Below, in pieces: positions 8,678 to 16,737 of a DNA stretch of 64,000 bases. The stretch comes from DATFDN01 sp963818725 (lineage in GTDB: Bacteria; Pseudomonadota; Alphaproteobacteria; Acetobacterales; Acetobacteraceae): NCBI GenBank assembly GCA_963818725.1, contig CAWFTU010000002.1, forward strand, positions 558,001 through 622,000, in the 5' to 3' direction. How positions within the stretch are numbered: position 1 is the first letter of the stretch; each line of letters opens with the position of its first letter. Made by a program: the position numbers and the translations under genes. Below the pieces are notes generated by a model. The model worked only from the letters and a program-made list of their open reading frames with translations, did not search any database and was not told the DNA's origin.

Positions 8678-9682
8678 ATGGACGGCAGCTCTCAGGGTGC
8701 AGGGAACGCGCCGGCGACAACCGGCCTGCTGACCGACAATCCGGTTTACAAACCATTTCGATACCCGTGGGCCTATGAGGCTTGGCTCACCCAGCAGCGC
8801 GTTCACTGGTTGCCAGAGGAAGTGCCGCTCGCGGATGACGTGAAGGACTGGCATCGCAACTTGACGGACGCAGAGCGCAATCTGCTCACTCAGATATTCC
8901 GCTTCTTCACCCAGGCGGATGTCGAGGTAAATAACTGCTATATGAAACATTATAGCCAGGTCTTCAAACCGACTGAAGTGCTGATGATGCTTTCTGCCTT
9001 TTCCAATATCGAGACCGTCCACATTGCCGCGTACAGCCATTTGCTTGACACGATCGGCATGCCCGAGACTGAATACCAGGCATTTCTTCGCTACAAGGAG
9101 ATGAAAGACAAGTACGACTACATGCAGGGCTTCTCGGTCCAGAGCCGGCATGAGATCGCCAAGACCCTGGCGGCGTTCGGTGCGTTTACGGAAGGTCTAC
9201 AGCTTTTTGCCTCGTTCGCAATTCTTTTGAATTTCCCGCGCTTCGGCAAGATGAAGGGCATGGGCCAAATCATCAGCTGGTCGGTGCGTGATGAGACGTT
9301 GCATTGCGTATCGGTAATACGCCTGTTCCGTACATTCGTTCAGGAAAACCCTGATATCTGGACGGAAAGCTTGCGGCGCGAAATTAGCGATACTTGCGCT
9401 ACTATTGTTCTCCATGAAGACGCCTTCATAGATCTGGCCTTTGAGCAAGGCGGAGTTGATGGGCTGAGCGCGGATGAGGTAAAGGAGTACATCCGTTACA
9501 TTGCCGACCGCCGGTTGATTCAGCTCGGCTTGGACTCACTGTTCAATGTCGAACGTAATCCGCTGCCGTGGCTGGATGAGATGCTGAATGCGGTTGAGCA
9601 CGCAAATTTTTTCGAGAACCGCTCCACAGAGTATAGCAGAGCTGCCACTATCGGTTCTTGGGAAGAAGCTTTTGCAAACTGA
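8678..9682 (+). CDS. nrdB: Class I ribonucleotide reductase beta subunit
   Basis: A 334-residue R2 protein that holds the diiron/tyrosyl-radical cofactor needed by the alpha subunit to reduce ribonucleotides. Metal ligands are visible: Asp in FFTQADVEVNN, then the block SNIETVHIAAYSHLL containing Glu, His and the Tyr in the radical position, so the radical tyrosine is kept. Later ligands lie in FTEGLQLFASF and SWSVRDETLHC. The start is the ATG after AGCGGAGGA; the open frame upstream is unlikely coding. nrdA is not in the window. Codon third positions carry clearly more A/T than in neighbouring genes. Confidence 0.95.
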   Translation: MDGSSQGAGNAPATTGLLTDNPVYKPFRYPWAYEAWLTQQRVHWLPEEVPLADDVKDWHRNLTDAERNLLTQIFRFFTQADVEVNNCYMKHYSQVFKPTEVLMMLSAFSNIETVHIAAYSHLLDTIGMPETEYQAFLRYKEMKDKYDYMQGFSVQSRHEIAKTLAAFGAFTEGLQLFASFAILLNFPRFGKMKGMGQIISWSVRDETLHCVSVIRLFRTFVQENPDIWTESLRREISDTCATIVLHEDAFIDLAFEQGGVDGLSADEVKEYIRYIADRRLIQLGLDSLFNVERNPLPWLDEMLNAVEHANFFENRSTEYSRAATIGSWEEAFAN

Positions 9683-9804
9683 CCGAGCGAGACTATCTTG
9701 CGCGCCGCAAAGCCGTGGGATTAACTTGAGTTCTCGTGTGGTCGTGTCAGCATTACCTTTGGCTGGCACATCGCGTAATACAGCATGTCCAAGCAGGGGG
9801 CACG

Positions 9805-10107
9805 GTGAGCGAGATTGACAATGACGTCGTCCAGGAGCGGCAGGCACCCTCATCCGTCTCTGCCGGAACGCCGCGCTATAGTCGTCGGCTCTCGGACAAG
9901 ATTTTGCTGGCCTTCCACCATGCCTGCGACCAAAGCGACCTGGAGGTGGCGGAGCAGCTCCTGCACGTTCTTGAGATGATGCTGATCCGCCGACCGTTGA
10001 CCCCGGACGGCGGGCGACGGCGCAATATGGAGAGCCTTGTCGCCGCGCATGAACGGCTGTGGCACCTGCGACACCCGGCGGCCGACCTGGAGCAGTTCGA
10101 CCCTTAG
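9805..10107 (+). CDS. Conserved hypothetical protein, about 100 residues
   Basis: A small soluble protein with a central helical block, RLSDKILLAFHHACDQSDLEVAEQLLHVLEMML. I recall this kind of block from short uncharacterised proteins of Rhodospirillales, but I cannot name a function. The GTG beginning VSEIDNDVV was chosen over an upstream ATG because the upstream sequence (MWSCQHYLWLAH) is unlike the rest. It lies on the same strand as nrdB and convergent with manC, with a 12-base gap to the latter. Confidence 0.65.
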   Translation: MSEIDNDVVQERQAPSSVSAGTPRYSRRLSDKILLAFHHACDQSDLEVAEQLLHVLEMMLIRRPLTPDGGRRRNMESLVAAHERLWHLRHPAADLEQFDP

Positions 10108-10119
10108 GCTGAGCCGGGG

Positions 10120-11547
10120 CTACAACCGCCCGTAGATGTCCTCGACGCGAACAATATCGTCCTCGCCGAGGTAGGGACCGGACCCGACCTCGATCAGAGC
10201 CAGTGGGATCTTGCCAGGATTCTCCAGGCGGTGGATCTCGCCAAGGGGGATGTAGACGCTTTCGTTCTCTTGCAGCAGCAGTTCCGCAGTGCCTCGGGTG
10301 ACGAGCGCGCTGCCGGTGACGACAACCCAGTGCTCGGCGCGGTGGAAATGCTTTTGCAATGAAAGCCGTTGCCCCGGCTTGACCACCAGCCGCTTGACCT
10401 GGAATCGGTCGCCGCGCGTCAGCACTTCATAGTAGCCCCAGGGCCGATACACACGGTTATGGGCGACCGCCTCGGGGCGGCCGGACTGCTTTAGTCGGTC
10501 GACCAGGGTCTTCACGTCTTGCGCGTGGTCGCGATGCATCGCCAGCACCGCGTCCTCGGTGACGACGACCACCGCGTCTCGCAACCCAACCAGAGCCGTC
10601 AGCCGGCCGTCATCGCTGCGCACATAGCAGTTCTCCGCGTTCTCCAGCACTGCCTCGCCCAGGGCGACATTGCCGCGCGCGTCCTTGGGGGCCAGCTCCC
10701 ACAAAGCGTTCCAGCTTCCGACATCTGACCAGCCGATATCGGCCGGGATCACCGCCGCCCGGGCGGTGCGCTCGGCAACAGCGTGATCAAGGCTGATCGC
10801 CGGGGTGGCGGCGAACGCTTCGGCTTCAAGCCGGATAAAGTCGAGATCGGTGGACCGACCGGCGACCGCCCGCCGCGCCCCGTCCAGCACCTCCGGTGCG
10901 TGCCGCGCCAGCTCCTCGATCAGAGTTTGGGCGGTAAAGACGAACATGCCGGAGTTCCACAGGTGGCGCCCGGAGCCGACCAGCTCGGTGGCGGTGTCGG
11001 CGTCCGGCTTTTCAAGGAACCGGGCGACATGGCGCACGCCGCCCGCCAATTCCAGCGCGGCGCCGAGCTCGATATAACCATAGCCGGTCTCCGGCGCCGT
11101 CGGCCGCATCCCGAACAGCACGATCCGCCCGGCGCGCGCCGACTCGGCTGCCGCGTCGAGGTGTTGGCGCAGCCCGGCGACATCGCCAATCGCGGCATCG
11201 GCCGGCATCATCCAAAGAACTGTCTCCGGGTCGGTCTCGGCCACGAGCACGGCGGCGACGGCGATCGCTGGCGCGCTGTTGCGTCCCATCGGCTCCAGCA
11301 CGATCCGCGCCCCGTCGATGCCGGCGCCCCGAAGCTGCTCGGCGATCAGGAACCGATGCTCGTTGTTGCAAACCACGATGGGCGGCGCGAATGCCGCGCC
11401 GGTCGCGCGCAGGGCCGTCTCCTGAATCATCGTGCGCTCGGACAGCAGGGGCCAGAGCTGCTTGGGAAAGCTCTCCCGCGAGACCGGCCAGAGCCGGGTG
11501 CCAGAGCCGCCCGAGAGGATGACAGGCTGGATGCGTTGCTCGGTCAT
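10120..11547 (-). CDS. manC: Mannose-1-phosphate guanylyltransferase / mannose-6-phosphate isomerase
   Basis: A 475-residue bifunctional type II PMI/GMP. The N-terminal nucleotidyltransferase has the signature VILSGGSGTRLWPVSRESFPKQ and makes GDP-mannose. The C-terminal cupin domain carries the type II isomerase block (RPWGYYEVL ... FQVKRLVVKPGQRLSLQ, then HFHRAEHWVVVTG) and converts fructose-6-phosphate to mannose-6-phosphate. Full length with no gap. It supplies mannose-based sugar nucleotides for surface polysaccharide, although no glycosyltransferase genes are adjacent. A 2OG-Fe oxygenase gene lies 18 bases upstream on the same strand and may share its transcript. Confidence 0.96.
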   Translation of the reverse strand: MTEQRIQPVILSGGSGTRLWPVSRESFPKQLWPLLSERTMIQETALRATGAAFAPPIVVCNNEHRFLIAEQLRGAGIDGARIVLEPMGRNSAPAIAVAAVLVAETDPETVLWMMPADAAIGDVAGLRQHLDAAAESARAGRIVLFGMRPTAPETGYGYIELGAALELAGGVRHVARFLEKPDADTATELVGSGRHLWNSGMFVFTAQTLIEELARHAPEVLDGARRAVAGRSTDLDFIRLEAEAFAATPAISLDHAVAERTARAAVIPADIGWSDVGSWNALWELAPKDARGNVALGEAVLENAENCYVRSDDGRLTALVGLRDAVVVVTEDAVLAMHRDHAQDVKTLVDRLKQSGRPEAVAHNRVYRPWGYYEVLTRGDRFQVKRLVVKPGQRLSLQKHFHRAEHWVVVTGSALVTRGTAELLLQENESVYIPLGEIHRLENPGKIPLALIEVGSGPYLGEDDIVRVEDIYGRL

Positions 11548-11565
11548 GTCTCTCCTCCTGCTGGC

Positions 11566-12198
11566 TCACGCGGCCCGGGTCAGGCGCTTGATGAGGGCCG
11601 ACAGACGGTGCCGGCGCAGCTCGTTTCGCGCCCGCTCGTCGGTGGTCATGTAGTTGAGCTGGATGCTGTAGCGCCGGCCGGAGAAGACCTTGTGCCCGTG
11701 CCAGGTGTTGGGGCCGTTCGGAAAGGCCAGCAAAGTCCCGTTCACCGGCGGCACTTCCACGGCGTAGTCCTCCAGGTCGTGCGGCCCGCGGAGCAGGCGA
11801 AGGCAGCCTTCGTGCTGGCCGAATGTCTCGGTTCCCTGATTGAGGTATAGCAGAACCGTGACGCGCTTTGCGACGGAATCGACATGGATGTGTCCGTCCC
11901 GCTCGGTAGTCCAGCCACGGAGCGTGAGCATGGTCGGGGCGTCGGCGAGGTCGAGCCCGAAGCGGTCGGCCAGGGCCGCGCGCAGCCGTGGTCCCTGAAG
12001 CTCCGTCGTCAGCGCCCGCGCCGCCGGGCCGAGCCGCACCGCCTCGGCCGGAAAGGAGCCGCGCTGGCCGATCGCGGGCAGGTCGCCCAACACCCTGCCA
12101 AGGCTGGCCGGCGGCACGAAGTCGCGAACGAGCAGATGCGGGAACGGTTCGGTTTCGACTCGGGCCTGGTTCAACGCGGCGTAGTCTAGCTCGATCAT
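11566..12198 (-). CDS. 2-oxoglutarate/Fe(II)-dependent oxygenase family protein
   Basis: A 210-residue protein with the double-stranded beta-helix fold of 2OG-Fe(II) oxygenases. The HxD pair is in DGHIHVDSVAKRVTVLLYLN, and the distal His and 2OG-binding Arg are in NTWHGHKVFSGRRYSIQLNY, so all iron ligands are present. The ATG is preceded by CAGGAGAG. Relatives hydroxylate amino acid or sugar-linked substrates. Its position directly upstream of manC suggests, but does not show, a role in polysaccharide or surface modification. Confidence 0.85.
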   Translation of the reverse strand: MIELDYAALNQARVETEPFPHLLVRDFVPPASLGRVLGDLPAIGQRGSFPAEAVRLGPAARALTTELQGPRLRAALADRFGLDLADAPTMLTLRGWTTERDGHIHVDSVAKRVTVLLYLNQGTETFGQHEGCLRLLRGPHDLEDYAVEVPPVNGTLLAFPNGPNTWHGHKVFSGRRYSIQLNYMTTDERARNELRRHRLSALIKRLTRAA

Positions 12199-12279
12199 GC
12201 GGCTCTCCTGGTGGTCCCGGCTTAGCACGGATCGCGCCGCGTTGAACCTTTTCGCGTTCCGCGCTAAGCGCCCCCGCCA

Positions 12280-13434
12280 ATGGACATCCAAGCCGCCCCG
12301 ACCGGGGCCGGACCGCTGCCGGCCTATCGGGCGATGGTGGGAACCGGCTCCCTTGTACCTGACCCGGCTCAGGCCCTGGCGGCCGAACGGATGCAGGATC
12401 TATGGGCGAAGCTGCGCGGCTACGACCCGCCGCCCCGGCCGGCCGAGAGCGGGTTCCTCTCGCGCCTGCTGCGCCGCCGGGCGGTGGACGAGGCGCCAGA
12501 GGGCAAGCCCAACGGGCTCTATCTCGTGGGCGCGGTCGGGCGCGGCAAGTCGATGCTGATGGACCTGTTCTTCGACGCCGCCGACGTGCGGCGCAAGCGG
12601 CGTGTCCACTTCCACCGCTTCATGCAGGACGCGCACGCCCGCATCCACGCGTTCAAACGCGACCATCCCGGCACCGACGACCCGATCCCCCCATTGGCCG
12701 ACGCCATCGCCGCCGAAGCCGCGCTGCTCTGCCTGGACGAGTTCCAGGTCAACGACATCGCCGACGCGATGATCGTCGGCCGGCTGTTCGAGGCGTTGTT
12801 CCAACGAGGGGTCGTCGTGGTCACGACCTCCAACACGCGGCCTGACGACCTGTTCAAGGGCCAGCCGGGCCGCGACGCCTTTCTGCCGTTCATTGCCTTG
12901 TTGAACCAGCATCTCGACGTCCTGGAGATGAACGCCGCCCGCGACTTCCGGCGTGCCCGGCTGCGGGGCTTGCGCACCTGGCACGTCCCGGCCGACACGC
13001 TGGCGCGGCGAGAGCTGGATGCCGCGTTCCTGGAGATGACGGGGGGCGCTCCGCCCCGGCCCGAGAGCTTGAGGGTGACGGGACGGCGCCTGATCGTGCC
13101 CGCGGCGGCCGAAGGCGTGGCCCGTTTCGATTTTGCGACGCTGTGCGGCACCGCGCTCGGGCCGGGCGACTACCTCGCCATCGCGACCCATTATCACGCG
13201 CTGGTGCTGGACGAGATCCCGCGCCTGTCGCCGGACAATTTCGACGAGGCACGGCGGTTCATCACCCTGATCGACACCCTGTACGACCATCGGGTGAAGC
13301 TGCTGGCCTCGGCCGAGGCGATGCCCGATCAGCTCTATGAGCGCGGCGAGAACGCGCGCATGTTCGAACGCACGGCATCCCGGCTGATCGAGATGCGGAG
13401 CCAGGAGTGGCAGGCGCTGCCGCATCTTACCTGA
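12280..13434 (+). CDS. zapE: Cell division ATPase ZapE (AFG1-like)
   Basis: A 384-residue P-loop ATPase of the AFG1/ZapE family. The Walker A motif is GAVGRGKSML near residue 90 and Walker B is LLCLDEFQVNDIADAM. Family blocks RVHFHRFMQDAHARIH and VVVTTSNTRPDDLF follow, and the C terminus ends in the typical ERTASRLIEMRSQEW. ZapE acts at the division site in gammaproteobacteria and its mitochondrial relative is linked to respiratory-complex turnover. In alphaproteobacteria it is usually found directly upstream of mdh, as here (75-base gap). Confidence 0.94.
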   Translation: MDIQAAPTGAGPLPAYRAMVGTGSLVPDPAQALAAERMQDLWAKLRGYDPPPRPAESGFLSRLLRRRAVDEAPEGKPNGLYLVGAVGRGKSMLMDLFFDAADVRRKRRVHFHRFMQDAHARIHAFKRDHPGTDDPIPPLADAIAAEAALLCLDEFQVNDIADAMIVGRLFEALFQRGVVVVTTSNTRPDDLFKGQPGRDAFLPFIALLNQHLDVLEMNAARDFRRARLRGLRTWHVPADTLARRELDAAFLEMTGGAPPRPESLRVTGRRLIVPAAAEGVARFDFATLCGTALGPGDYLAIATHYHALVLDEIPRLSPDNFDEARRFITLIDTLYDHRVKLLASAEAMPDQLYERGENARMFERTASRLIEMRSQEWQALPHLT

Positions 13435-13509
13435 ACAGCGGTCCGCTTGCCGGGGTGCGACGGGCCGTCTATCAGGTCTCATCCTTCGCGCCCGCTCACG
13501 AGGACTCCC

Positions 13510-14463
13510 ATGGCCCGGAACAAAATCGCCCTGATCGGTGCCGGCAATATCGGCGGCACGCTCGCCCACCTGGTCGGGCTGAAGGATCTGGGTGACGTCG
13601 TGCTGTTCGACGTGTTCGGCGGGGTCGCGGCAGGCAAGGCGCTGGACATCATGCAGTCCGGCCCGGTGAATGGCTTCGACAGCCTGATGACCGGCGGCTC
13701 CGACTACGCCTCCATCAAGGGCGCCGACGTGGTAATCGTGACCGCCGGCTTTCCGCGCACGCCGGGCATGTCGCGCGACGACCTGATCGGCAAGAACGCC
13801 GGGGTGATCGCCGAGGTCGCCGAAGGAATCAAGACGCACTGCTCGGATGCGTTCGTGATCGTCATCACCAATCCGCTCGACGCGATGGTTTGGGTGATGA
13901 AGGAGAAGTCGGAGCTGCCAGCCAATCGCGTGGTGGGCATGGCCGGGGTGCTCGACAGCTCGCGCTTCCGCCTGTTCCTGGCGCACGAGTTCAAGGTCTC
14001 GGTGGAGGACGTGACGGCCTTTGTCCTCGGCGGTCACGGCGACAGCATGGTGCCGCTGACCCGCTACTCCGCCGTGGCCGGAATCCCCGTGCCAGACCTG
14101 GTGAAGATGGGCTGGACCACGCAGGACAGGATCGACGCGATCGTGACCCGCACCGCCAACGGCGGCGGCGAGATCGTCAAGCTGCTGGAGCGCGGCAGCG
14201 CCTTCTACGCGCCGGCCGCCTCGGCCATCGCCATGGCCGAGAGCTACCTGAAGGACAAGCGCCGCGTGCTGCCCTGTGCGGCCTATCTGAACGGCGAATA
14301 CGGCGTCAGCGGCCTGTATGTGGGCGTGCCGGTGGTGATCGGCGCCAACGGGGTGGAGCGAATCGTGGAGATCGCGCTCGACCCCCAGGAGAAGGCGGCG
14401 TTCGACAAGTCCTGCAACGCCGTGCGCGAGTTGATCGAGGCTGCCAGGAAGCTGGTGGGGTGA
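13510..14463 (+). CDS. mdh: Malate dehydrogenase
   Basis: A 317-residue NAD-dependent malate dehydrogenase of the LDH-like type. It shows the Rossmann motif IALIGAGNIGGT, the substrate loop GFPRTPGMSRDDL with the Arg that selects dicarboxylates, TNPLDAMVW, and the catalytic His in VLGGHGDSMVPL. It oxidises malate to oxaloacetate. The start at MARNKIALIG is preferred to an upstream in-frame ATG because it begins the Rossmann strand. It heads the TCA gene run and is followed after 16 bases by sucC. Confidence 0.97.
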   Translation: MARNKIALIGAGNIGGTLAHLVGLKDLGDVVLFDVFGGVAAGKALDIMQSGPVNGFDSLMTGGSDYASIKGADVVIVTAGFPRTPGMSRDDLIGKNAGVIAEVAEGIKTHCSDAFVIVITNPLDAMVWVMKEKSELPANRVVGMAGVLDSSRFRLFLAHEFKVSVEDVTAFVLGGHGDSMVPLTRYSAVAGIPVPDLVKMGWTTQDRIDAIVTRTANGGGEIVKLLERGSAFYAPAASAIAMAESYLKDKRRVLPCAAYLNGEYGVSGLYVGVPVVIGANGVERIVEIALDPQEKAAFDKSCNAVRELIEAARKLVG

Positions 14464-14479
14464 CAGCGGTGAGCTTCTC

Positions 14480-15676
14480 ATGAACATCCACGAATACCAG
14501 GCCAAGGAGCTGCTGCGCGGCTACGGGGTCGCGGTGCCGGAGGGGCACGTCGCCTGGACCCCCGACGAGGCAGCGGAGGCGGCGAGGCGCCTGCCTGGTC
14601 CGGTGTTCGTGGTGAAGGCGCAGATCCACGCCGGCGGACGCGGCGCCGGCCGTTTTGCCGATGATCCCTCGGGCAAGGGCGGCGTGCGCGTCACGCGATC
14701 GGTCGAGGAGGCGCGGGCGGCGGCCGAGGCGATGCTGGGACACGTCCTCGTCACCCGCCAGACCGGCCCGGCCGGGCACAAGGTGCATCGGGTCTATGTC
14801 GAGGCGGGCTGCGACATCGCCCGCGAGCTCTATCTCTCGCTGCTGGTCGATCGCGCCTCCGGGCGGATCATGGTCATGGCCTCGTCCGAGGGCGGCATGG
14901 AGATCGAGGAGGTGGCGGCCCGCAGCCCGGAGAAGATCCTGCGCGTCACCATCGATCCGGCATCCGGCATCCAGCGGTTTCACGCGCGCCGAGTGGCCTA
15001 CGGGCTCGGACTGGAGGGCAAGCAGATCGGCGCGTTCGGCCAATTCGTGGAAGCCATGTACCGGGCCTTTGTTGCCCTGGATTGTGCGATCGTGGAGGTG
15101 AACCCGCTCGTCGTGACCGGCGCTGGAGAGGTGCTGGCGCTGGACGCCAAGGTGAGCTTCGACGACAGCGCGCTGTTCCGCCACAAGGAGCTGGAGAAGC
15201 TGCGCGACGAATCCGAGGAAGACCCGAAGGAGTTGGAAGCCAGCCGCTATGGGCTGAACTACGTCGCCCTGAATGGCACCATTGGCTGCATGGTCAACGG
15301 CGCCGGCTTGGCGATGGCGACCATGGACATCATCAAGTTCTACGGCGCGGCGCCCGCGAACTTCCTGGATGTCGGCGGCGGCGCCACCAAGGAGCGGGTG
15401 ACGGCGGCGTTCAAGATCATCCTGTCGGACCCGAATGTGGAGGGCATCCTGGTCAACATCTTCGGCGGCATCATGCGCTGCGACGTGATCGCCGAGGGCG
15501 TCGTCGCCGCCGCGCGCGAGGTGAAGCTGTCGGTGCCGCTGGTTGTGCGGCTGGAAGGGACCAACGTCGATCTCGGCAAGGAAATCCTCGCCAAGTCCGG
15601 CCTGCCGATCATCGCCGCCGACAACCTGGCCGACGCCGCCCAGAAGGTGGTGACAGCGGTGGCGGAGGCGGCCTGA
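14480..15676 (+). CDS. sucC: Succinyl-CoA synthetase beta subunit
   Basis: A 398-residue ATP-grasp subunit. N-terminal MNIHEYQAKELLRGYGVAVP and the grasp block VKAQIHAGGRGAGRF are typical, and EVNPLVV carries metal ligands. The C-terminal CoA-ligase domain has NGAGLAMATMDIIK and DVGGGATKERV. With SucD it converts succinyl-CoA to succinate with substrate-level phosphorylation. It is separated from sucD by one base, so translation is probably coupled. Confidence 0.97.
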   Translation: MNIHEYQAKELLRGYGVAVPEGHVAWTPDEAAEAARRLPGPVFVVKAQIHAGGRGAGRFADDPSGKGGVRVTRSVEEARAAAEAMLGHVLVTRQTGPAGHKVHRVYVEAGCDIARELYLSLLVDRASGRIMVMASSEGGMEIEEVAARSPEKILRVTIDPASGIQRFHARRVAYGLGLEGKQIGAFGQFVEAMYRAFVALDCAIVEVNPLVVTGAGEVLALDAKVSFDDSALFRHKELEKLRDESEEDPKELEASRYGLNYVALNGTIGCMVNGAGLAMATMDIIKFYGAAPANFLDVGGGATKERVTAAFKIILSDPNVEGILVNIFGGIMRCDVIAEGVVAAAREVKLSVPLVVRLEGTNVDLGKEILAKSGLPIIAADNLADAAQKVVTAVAEAA

Positions 15677-15677
15677 C

Positions 15678-16553
15678 ATGGCGGTCCTGGTCGATGCCAG
15701 CACGCGCGTGATCACCCAGGGCTTCACCGGCGCCCAGGGCACGTTCCATTCCGAGCAGGCAATCGCCTATGGCACCAGGGTTGTGGGTGGCGTGACCCCT
15801 GGCAAGGGTGGCACGACCCATCTCGACCTTCCGGTATTCGACACCGTGGCTCAGGCCCGCGAGGCGACGGGCGCGACCGCGAGTGCGGTATACGTCCCTC
15901 CCGCTTTCGCGGCCGATGCGATCCTGGAGGCGATCGACGCCGAGATCCCGCTGATCGTGTGCATCACCGAGGGAATTCCGGTGCTGGACATGGTGCGGGT
16001 GAAGCGCGCGCTGACCGGGGCGCGCTCCCGCCTGATCGGCCCGAACTGCCCCGGCGTCATCACGCCCGATGCCTGCAAGATCGGCATCATGCCGGGTCAC
16101 ATCCACCGGCGCGGCTCGGTTGGCATCGTCTCGCGCTCCGGCACGCTCACCTACGAGGCGGTGGCGCAGACCACGGCGGCGGGGCTGGGGCAGAGCACCT
16201 GTGTGGGCATCGGCGGCGATCCGGTGAAGGGCACCGATTTCATCGAGGTGCTGGAGCTGTTCCTCACCGACGAGAAGACCAGGCAGATCGTGATGATCGG
16301 TGAGATCGGCGGGGAGAGCGAGATCGAGGCGGCGGAGTTCCTCGCCCGCAGCACCCGCAAGAAACCCACCGTCGGCTTCATCGCCGGCGCCACCGCGCCT
16401 CCCGGACGGCGTATGGGCCATGCCGGCGCGGTCATCAGCGGCGGGCGCGACACGGCGGCGGCCAAGATGGAAGCGATGCGCGCGGCGGGCATCCACGTGG
16501 CAGAAAGCCCGGCGGCGCTGGGTAGCACGATGGTGGGGGTGCTGAAGGGATAG
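15678..16553 (+). CDS. sucD: Succinyl-CoA synthetase alpha subunit
   Basis: A 291-residue CoA-binding subunit. GFTGAQGTFHSEQAI forms the CoA-binding fold, and the phosphorylated histidine lies in GRRMGHAGAVISGG near residue 247. SRSGTLTYEAV and GIGGDPVKGTDF are further family blocks. It works with sucC directly upstream. The next gene, sucA, begins 184 bases downstream, a gap that could hold its own promoter although no clear -35/-10 pair is obvious. Confidence 0.97.
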   Translation: MAVLVDASTRVITQGFTGAQGTFHSEQAIAYGTRVVGGVTPGKGGTTHLDLPVFDTVAQAREATGATASAVYVPPAFAADAILEAIDAEIPLIVCITEGIPVLDMVRVKRALTGARSRLIGPNCPGVITPDACKIGIMPGHIHRRGSVGIVSRSGTLTYEAVAQTTAAGLGQSTCVGIGGDPVKGTDFIEVLELFLTDEKTRQIVMIGEIGGESEIEAAEFLARSTRKKPTVGFIAGATAPPGRRMGHAGAVISGGRDTAAAKMEAMRAAGIHVAESPAALGSTMVGVLKG

Positions 16554-16737
16554 GTCTTTCGATAACACCGATATTCGCCCGGCAATTGGGTTGTCGTAGT
16601 CCAACCGTCCCTTATGCAGTCCAGGAAGCTCAGCCCGTTCGTTGCCAGACTCTCGTAAGTAGGACGCTCGCCCTATCTAAGGGCGCGGCCCGGCAAGAAC
16701 CGGTTGGGCTCGGGACGGCACACAAGGAGCACCCTCT

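Noticed and set aside
12400..14505. 701-codon minus-strand open frame
   Set aside because: Antisense to zapE and mdh, both clearly real; composition is typical of GC-rich shadow frames.
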